Part shown: positions 59,656-64,000 of the stretch, piece by piece
Layout: each line of letters begins with the position of its first letter
Numbering within the stretch: the first letter of the stretch is position 1
Assembly: GCF_000143885.2 (NCBI RefSeq)
Contig: NC_018581.1
Location: 3,472,001 to 3,536,000, forward strand
Direction: 5' to 3'
From: Gordonia sp. KTR9
GTDB lineage: Bacteria > Actinomycetota > Actinomycetes > Mycobacteriales > Mycobacteriaceae
Length of the DNA: 64,000 nt
Position numbers and translations under genes: made by a program
The notes under the pieces: generated by a model
The model's input: the letters and a program-made list of their open reading frames with translations, nothing else
Database searches by the model: none
Told to the model about the DNA's origin: nothing

Positions 59656-60753
59656 TCAGCCGCGCGCGTCCCCGAGGTCCGACGCCACCGATTCGGCGAG
59701 TGCGGCGAGCTGGTTCTCCGCGTCGGCCATCGCGACCTCGACCGAACCGGCGACGTCGACGATCGCGTGCGCGGCCGCGACACCGGCCGCGGCGATCTCG
59801 TCGGCACCCAGGGCGACCTGCCCCGCGAGGACGATCGTCGCGGCACCGGCACCACGGGCGCCGAGCGACGAGGCTGCCGAATGCAGCGCGGAGACGACCT
59901 TCCCCTGCAGCGTCTGCGAGTCGAACTTCCCCTCCCCGGTGACGACGATGTCGGCCGCGGCGACCTCGGCGGCCAGGCCGGTCGCCTCGGCGACCACGGT
60001 GGCACCGGACACGCGAGTAGCGCCGAGAGCGAGGAGCGCAGCACCGAGGCCACCCGCGGCACCGGCGCCCGGCTCGTCGGCGAGGTCCCGGCCGGCGAGC
60101 GCACCCAGGGTGCGCGACCAGTCGTCGAGTCGCCTCTCGAGGAGGGCGACGGTGTCCGGGTCGGCACCCTTCTGCGGACCGAACACGGCTGCTGCGCCCA
60201 GCGGCCCCAGGAGTGGGTTCTCCACGTCGGACGCCACGATCAGCTCCAGGCCACAAAGTCGTTCACGGGCGCGATCGCCGCCCCCGAGGGCTTCGACCAG
60301 GCCCACACCGCCGTCGGTGGAGGCACTGCCACCGAGTCCGATCACGATCCGGCCCGCCCCACGAGCCAGCGCCGCCGCGACGAGCTCACCGACACCGTGG
60401 GTGCCGGCCGCCACCGCGGTTCGCGGCGTCGGCGTGCCACCGAGCTGGTGCAGACCGCAGGCCTGCGCGCACTCGATGTAGGCGGTCGAGGGTTCATCGG
60501 GGGTGGTCGAGGGTTCGTCGAGAAGCCACCGGGCAGTGACCCCCGCACCGAGCGGCCCGGTCACCGATTCGCTGATCACGGTCCCGAACCGCGACGCCAG
60601 GACGTCGACGAATCCGGGGCCGCCGTCCGACTGCGGGGCCACGACGAGTTCGTCATCCGGCCGTGCGGCACCCCACCCCCGGGCGATCGCACGCGCGGCG
60701 ACCACCGCGGACATGGTGTCGCCGAACGAGTCCGGCGCGATCAGGATGCGCAC
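59656..60753 (-). CDS. Glycerate kinase (GarK/GlxK type)
   Basis: A 365-residue glycerate 2-kinase family protein, position of Rv2205c. It begins RILIAPDSFGDTMSAVVAARAIARG and shows APQSDGGPGFVDVL, IVIGLGGSASTDGGVG, VASDVENPLLGP and VVTGEGKFDSQTLQGK. A short DEPSTTPDEPSTAY direct repeat is present around residues 78-91. The GTG at 60753 is the start. The frameshifted hydroxyacid dehydrogenase 2.2 kb away would make glycerate if functional. Confidence 0.92.
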   Translation of the reverse strand: MRILIAPDSFGDTMSAVVAARAIARGWGAARPDDELVVAPQSDGGPGFVDVLASRFGTVISESVTGPLGAGVTARWLLDEPSTTPDEPSTAYIECAQACGLHQLGGTPTPRTAVAAGTHGVGELVAAALARGAGRIVIGLGGSASTDGGVGLVEALGGGDRARERLCGLELIVASDVENPLLGPLGAAAVFGPQKGADPDTVALLERRLDDWSRTLGALAGRDLADEPGAGAAGGLGAALLALGATRVSGATVVAEATGLAAEVAAADIVVTGEGKFDSQTLQGKVVSALHSAASSLGARGAGAATIVLAGQVALGADEIAAAGVAAAHAIVDVAGSVEVAMADAENQLAALAESVASDLGDARG

Positions 60754-60991
60754 CGGGATCCCGTCGCCAACTCCGTCGTCGTAGCACCGCGCGTCGCATC
60801 ATTTCCGGTCATGAGCACGGAGTATAGGTAGGCGGACAGAACCCGGCAGCGCTCGGCGGAGCCGGGCGGGTCCCACGGGACGACGCCGAGACCCCGGATG
60901 CCCCGCCGTCTCCCCGGCTGCGGGAGACGACCACCCAAAAGCGACGACCACGCGTTTGTCTCGCAACACCGATCACCTAGGCTCTACAGGC

Positions 60992-61681
60992 GTGAAGCTG
61001 CCATGGAAGAAGGACGACACCCAGGCGGATTCCGGCGACAGCTCGGTCTCCACCTACACCGCCGACGACGAGTCCGGCACCGACGTCGCGCCCTCCGCCA
61101 AGGGCAGCAAGTACACCCCGGGCAAGGGACGCCCGACGCCGTCTCGTCGCCAGGCCGAGAACCGGCGTCGCGGCCCGGTCGCGCCGCCGCCGACGAACCG
61201 CTCCGAGGCTCGCGCCCGTAAGAAGGAACTCAAGTCGTCGCTCTCCAAGGAGGAGAAGCGCGCACTCTCCGCCGAGCGACGCGAGAAGCGGCTCCAGCAG
61301 CGGGAACGGATGATGTCCGGCGACGAGGCCTACCTCATGCCGCGCGACAAGGGCGCCTCGCGGCGCTACACCCGCGACATCGTCGACGCGCGACGCAACT
61401 TCGCCGGGCTGTTCATGCCGTTCGCGATCCTGCTGATCGTGCTGATGTTCCTGGTCCCGCAGGCCGCCGCATTGACGAACCTGATCCTGGTCGCCTTCGT
61501 CGTGCTGATGGCCATCGACGGTGTGATCCTCGGCCGCATGGTCAACCGGCGCGTCGCCGAACGTTTCCCCGAGTCCAGCGACGGGGGCTTCAAGCTGGGC
61601 TGGTACGCCTTCACCCGCGCGATGCAGCTGCGCAAGATGCGCGCCCCCAAACCGATGGTCTCGCCGGGCGACGAAGTCTGA
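60992..61681 (+). CDS. DUF3043 membrane protein (Rv2206-like)
   Basis: A 229-residue protein with a long charged cytoplasmic N-terminus (KLPWKKDDTQADSG, then KKELKSSLSKEEKRALSAER), two transmembrane helices near residues 140-195 (FAGLFMPFAILLIVLMFLV and LILVAFVVLMAIDGVIL), and a short basic tail. It is the DUF3043 family, always next to cobT-like genes in mycobacteria, with no known function. The GTG at 60992 lies eight bases after TAGGCT. The next gene starts 3 bp later. Confidence 0.88.
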   Translation: MKLPWKKDDTQADSGDSSVSTYTADDESGTDVAPSAKGSKYTPGKGRPTPSRRQAENRRRGPVAPPPTNRSEARARKKELKSSLSKEEKRALSAERREKRLQQRERMMSGDEAYLMPRDKGASRRYTRDIVDARRNFAGLFMPFAILLIVLMFLVPQAAALTNLILVAFVVLMAIDGVILGRMVNRRVAERFPESSDGGFKLGWYAFTRAMQLRKMRAPKPMVSPGDEV

Positions 61682-61684
61682 TCG

Positions 61685-63562
61685 ATGACCGATCGCGCAG
61701 TGCGCACCCTCGTCCTGGGAGGCGTGCGCTCGGGTAAGTCCGCGCACGGCGAGTCGCTCCTCGGCGACCACCGGCAGATCCGCTACCTCGCCACCGGCCC
61801 GCTGACGTCCTCCGACGGGGACTGGATGGACCGCGTTCGGTTACATCGCGAACGCCGCGACGACCGGTACACGACGATCGAGACGACCGACCTCGGACAC
61901 GCTCTGCGCGCCGCGCCCGACATCCCGGCCCTGGTCGACGATCTGGGTAACTGGCTCACCGCGCAGATCGACGCCGTGCACGGCTGGACCTCGGGTTCGG
62001 AGATCGACCTCGACGGCCCGATCGACGACCTCTGCGACGCCCTGGCCGCCATGACCGCCGACGTGGTGCTCATCAGCCCCGAAGCCGGGCTCTCGCTCGT
62101 TCCCCCCACCCCCGCCGGACGGGTCTTCCAGGACCTGCTCGGCACCCTCAACGTCCGGGTGGCGCAGGTGTGCGAGCGCGTCGATCTCGTCGTCGCCGGC
62201 CGGGTTCTCCATCTCCCGGCCGAACCGCGGCCTGCGACGACCAGCACACCGGACGCCCCGGCGGCGGGCGTCGAGGCGCCGGGCCGGGACACCACCGAGA
62301 CGGAGACGACCGAGAAGGACACGACCGACAGCGCGGACACCCCGGCGCCGGTCGCGACGACACCGGACCGCGGCGAGCCCGCCCCGGCACCGTCGGACCC
62401 GGTCGCCGCGGCCGTTGCCACGGCGCCCGAACCCGTTGCGGGCGTGGGGCTCTCCGAGCGTCCCCGGCCGGACCCCACCGATGCCGAGGTGTTCGCGCCC
62501 GTCAGGCCGCCGGACGAGCTGGTCGCCCAGGACGCCCGCAACCGACAGGCGACGCTCACCAAGCCGCCGGGATCGCTCGGTCGCGTCGAGGAGATCGGCG
62601 TCTGGATCGCCGCATGCCAGGGCCAGTGCCCGCCCGCACCCCTCACCTCCCCCACCGTCGTCGTCTTCGCCGGCGACCACGGCGTCGCCCGCGGCGGAGT
62701 GTCGGCGTTCCCGCCCGAGGTGACCGCGCAGATGGTCGCCAACATCTCCGCGGGCGGTGCCGCGGTGAACGTCATGGCAGGACGCGTCGGCGCGGCGGTC
62801 AAGGTCGTCGACATGTCCGTCGACGCCGACACCGCACCCGAACTGTCGCGGTACAAGGTCCGTCGCAGCAGCGACGACCTCCGAACCACCGACGCGATCA
62901 CTCTCGCGGAGGCTCGCGAGGCCCTGGCCGCCGGGCGCGCGATCGCCGACGACCTGATCGACTCGGGTACCGATCTGCTGATCGCCGGTGAGATGGGCAT
63001 CGGCAACACCACCCCGGCGACGGTCCTCATCGGCGCGCTGACCCGGCGCGAACCGGTCGAGATCGTCGGTCGGGGAACCGGTGTCGACGACGCCGGATGG
63101 ATGCGCAAGACAGCCGCGATCCGTGACGGTATGCGCCGCGCGCGCAAGGTGATCCACGACCCGCTCGCCTTGCTGGCCGCCGTCGGCGGAGCCGACCTGG
63201 CCGCCACCGTCGGATTCCTCGCACAAGCGGCCCTACGCCGGACGCCGGTCATCCTCGACGGCGTGGTGATCACGGCCGCGGCCATGGTCGCCAACGAGTT
63301 CGCGCCGGGGGCGATGCGCTGGTGGATCGCCGGGCACCGGTCGGTCGAACCCGCCCATCAGATCGCGCTCGAGCACCTCGATCTGGTCCCGGTTCTCGAT
63401 CTGTCGATGCGGCTCGGTGAGGGCAGCGGCGCCGTTCTGGCGTTGCCGATCGTGCAGTCGGCCGCCGATCTGCTCGTCTCGATGGCCACCTTCGACGAAG
63501 CCGGCGTGTCCGACAAGAGCGCCCGGGCCGGGGACACCACAGACGACGCCGAGACATCCTGA
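61685..63562 (+). CDS. cobUT: CobU-CobT fusion: adenosylcobinamide kinase/GTP guanylyltransferase with DMB phosphoribosyltransferase
   Basis: A 625-residue fusion of two steps of cobalamin nucleotide-loop assembly. Residues 1 to about 182 are CobU, with the P-loop GGVRSGKS (12-19) and the RVRLHRERRDD and DDLGNWLTAQ segments. Residues about 183-265 form a Thr/Pro/Asp/Glu-rich linker (TTETETTEKDTTDSAD). Residues about 270-625 are CobT (nicotinate-nucleotide:dimethylbenzimidazole phosphoribosyltransferase), with AGDHGVARGGVSAFP, GEMGIGNTTPAT and the catalytic glutamate in RLGEGSGAVLALP. M. tuberculosis keeps cobU and cobT apart. The gene precedes cobS, whose product joins the two intermediates. 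Confidence 0.94.
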   Translation: MTDRAVRTLVLGGVRSGKSAHGESLLGDHRQIRYLATGPLTSSDGDWMDRVRLHRERRDDRYTTIETTDLGHALRAAPDIPALVDDLGNWLTAQIDAVHGWTSGSEIDLDGPIDDLCDALAAMTADVVLISPEAGLSLVPPTPAGRVFQDLLGTLNVRVAQVCERVDLVVAGRVLHLPAEPRPATTSTPDAPAAGVEAPGRDTTETETTEKDTTDSADTPAPVATTPDRGEPAPAPSDPVAAAVATAPEPVAGVGLSERPRPDPTDAEVFAPVRPPDELVAQDARNRQATLTKPPGSLGRVEEIGVWIAACQGQCPPAPLTSPTVVVFAGDHGVARGGVSAFPPEVTAQMVANISAGGAAVNVMAGRVGAAVKVVDMSVDADTAPELSRYKVRRSSDDLRTTDAITLAEAREALAAGRAIADDLIDSGTDLLIAGEMGIGNTTPATVLIGALTRREPVEIVGRGTGVDDAGWMRKTAAIRDGMRRARKVIHDPLALLAAVGGADLAATVGFLAQAALRRTPVILDGVVITAAAMVANEFAPGAMRWWIAGHRSVEPAHQIALEHLDLVPVLDLSMRLGEGSGAVLALPIVQSAADLLVSMATFDEAGVSDKSARAGDTTDDAETS

Positions 63563-63579
63563 CGCCGAACGGATCCGCC

Positions 63580-64000
63580 ATGATTCCGCCGACCCGGGCG
63601 TTCCGTACGGCCGTCAGCTGGTTGACGGTGGTGCCCGTCGGCGGACACGCGTCGGACGCGCCCGATCGGTCGCTGGGTGCGGCGGTGATGGCGTCGGTCC
63701 CGGTGGTGGGCGCGCTGCTGGGTGCCGCGTCGGCGTCCGTGGCCTTCGGGCTCGCCCACACCGGACTCCCGACCTTGCTGATCGGCGTGCTCGTCGTCGT
63801 CCTGCTCGCCGCGGCCACCCGGGGCATGCACCTCGACGGGCTCGCCGACACCGCCGACGGACTGGGGTGTTACGGGCCACCCGATCGGGTCACCGAGGTG
63901 ATGCGCAGCGGCACCGTCGGCCCCTTCGGGGTGGCCACCCTGGTCCTGGTACTCGCGGTGCAGTCGACCGGCTTCGCCGCACTCGTCGACGAGTCACAGT
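63580..64000 (+). CDS. cobS: Adenosylcobinamide-GDP ribazoletransferase CobS (3' end outside window)
   Basis: Integral membrane enzyme that joins adenosylcobinamide-GDP with alpha-ribazole (phosphate), completing the pathway served by the CobU-CobT fusion. The first 140 residues are present: FRTAVSWLTVVPVGG, then helices and the hallmark MHLDGLADTADGLGCYG, followed by EVMRSGTVGPFG. The ATG at 63580 begins MIPPTRAF, 17 bp after the previous stop. The rest lies beyond the right edge. Confidence 0.95.
   Translation, partial: MIPPTRAFRTAVSWLTVVPVGGHASDAPDRSLGAAVMASVPVVGALLGAASASVAFGLAHTGLPTLLIGVLVVVLLAAATRGMHLDGLADTADGLGCYGPPDRVTEVMRSGTVGPFGVATLVLVLAVQSTGFAALVDESQ

Noticed and set aside
61600-61690. 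Cobalamin riboswitch before the CobU-CobT gene
   Set aside because: Only 3 bp separate it from the preceding gene and no B12-box-like sequence was seen upstream.

Overview
The window is about 64 kb of high-GC actinobacterial chromosome. Its gene order closely follows the Mycobacterium tuberculosis region from the dcw (division and cell wall) cluster to cobS, roughly Rv2151c to Rv2208. The mannolipid genes (mptA, an mptC-like gene, pimB'), a membrane-bound qcrCAB/ctaCEF respiratory set, pknL with its Rv2175c-type partner, and many GTG starts indicate a mycolic-acid-containing member of the Mycobacteriales. A Gordonia-like organism is my best guess, from gene order and fusions rather than from any database comparison. 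No phage, transposase, CRISPR array, rRNA or tRNA was seen.

Region 1 (1-14650, minus strand) is the dcw cluster. It is transcribed mraZ, rsmH, ftsL-like, pbpB, murE, a reduced murF, mraY, murD, ftsW, murG, murC and makes lipid II and the septal synthase. Its striking feature is that the murF position holds only a C-terminal domain of about 161 residues. Upstream of mraZ lie MraZ-box-like repeats next to a -10 element, and further out a three-unit TGGGG array.

Region 2 (15102-31478) holds a DUF3040 membrane protein, a HEPN protein, a GNAT acetyltransferase, a phytoene-dehydrogenase-like flavoprotein, lppM, metF, idsA2, mptA, the Rv2175c-type regulator, pknL, aroG, an exoribonuclease, an MptC-type mannosyltransferase fused to a Nudix hydrolase, an acyltransferase, a ROK glucokinase and an Rv2183c-like protein.

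Region 3 (31645-44880) carries an ArsA-like ATPase, two SRPBCC proteins, fadD15, pimB', a lipoprotein metallopeptidase, two NlpC/P60 cell-wall hydrolases (one behind a c-di-AMP riboswitch), a DnaQ-UvrC fusion, an AsnC-type domain protein, trpD and a hypothetical gene.

Region 4 (45034-54963) is respiratory: ctaE-qcrC-qcrA-qcrB, a PAP2/diacylglycerol-kinase fusion, ctaF, ctaC, then asnB.

Region 5 (54964-57922) is a small accessory islet inside otherwise conserved synteny. It holds a 5'-truncated flavin monooxygenase, a frameshifted 2-hydroxyacid dehydrogenase, and an SMR transporter behind what reads as a guanidine-III riboswitch.

Region 6 (57923-64000) resumes the conserved order: adenosine kinase, erpA-like, glycerate kinase, DUF3043, a CobU-CobT fusion and the start of cobS.

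Across the window at least thirteen genes have a TANNNT-like hexamer ending 6-8 bases before a GTG or ATG, with no Shine-Dalgarno sequence. This is the layout of leaderless transcripts.
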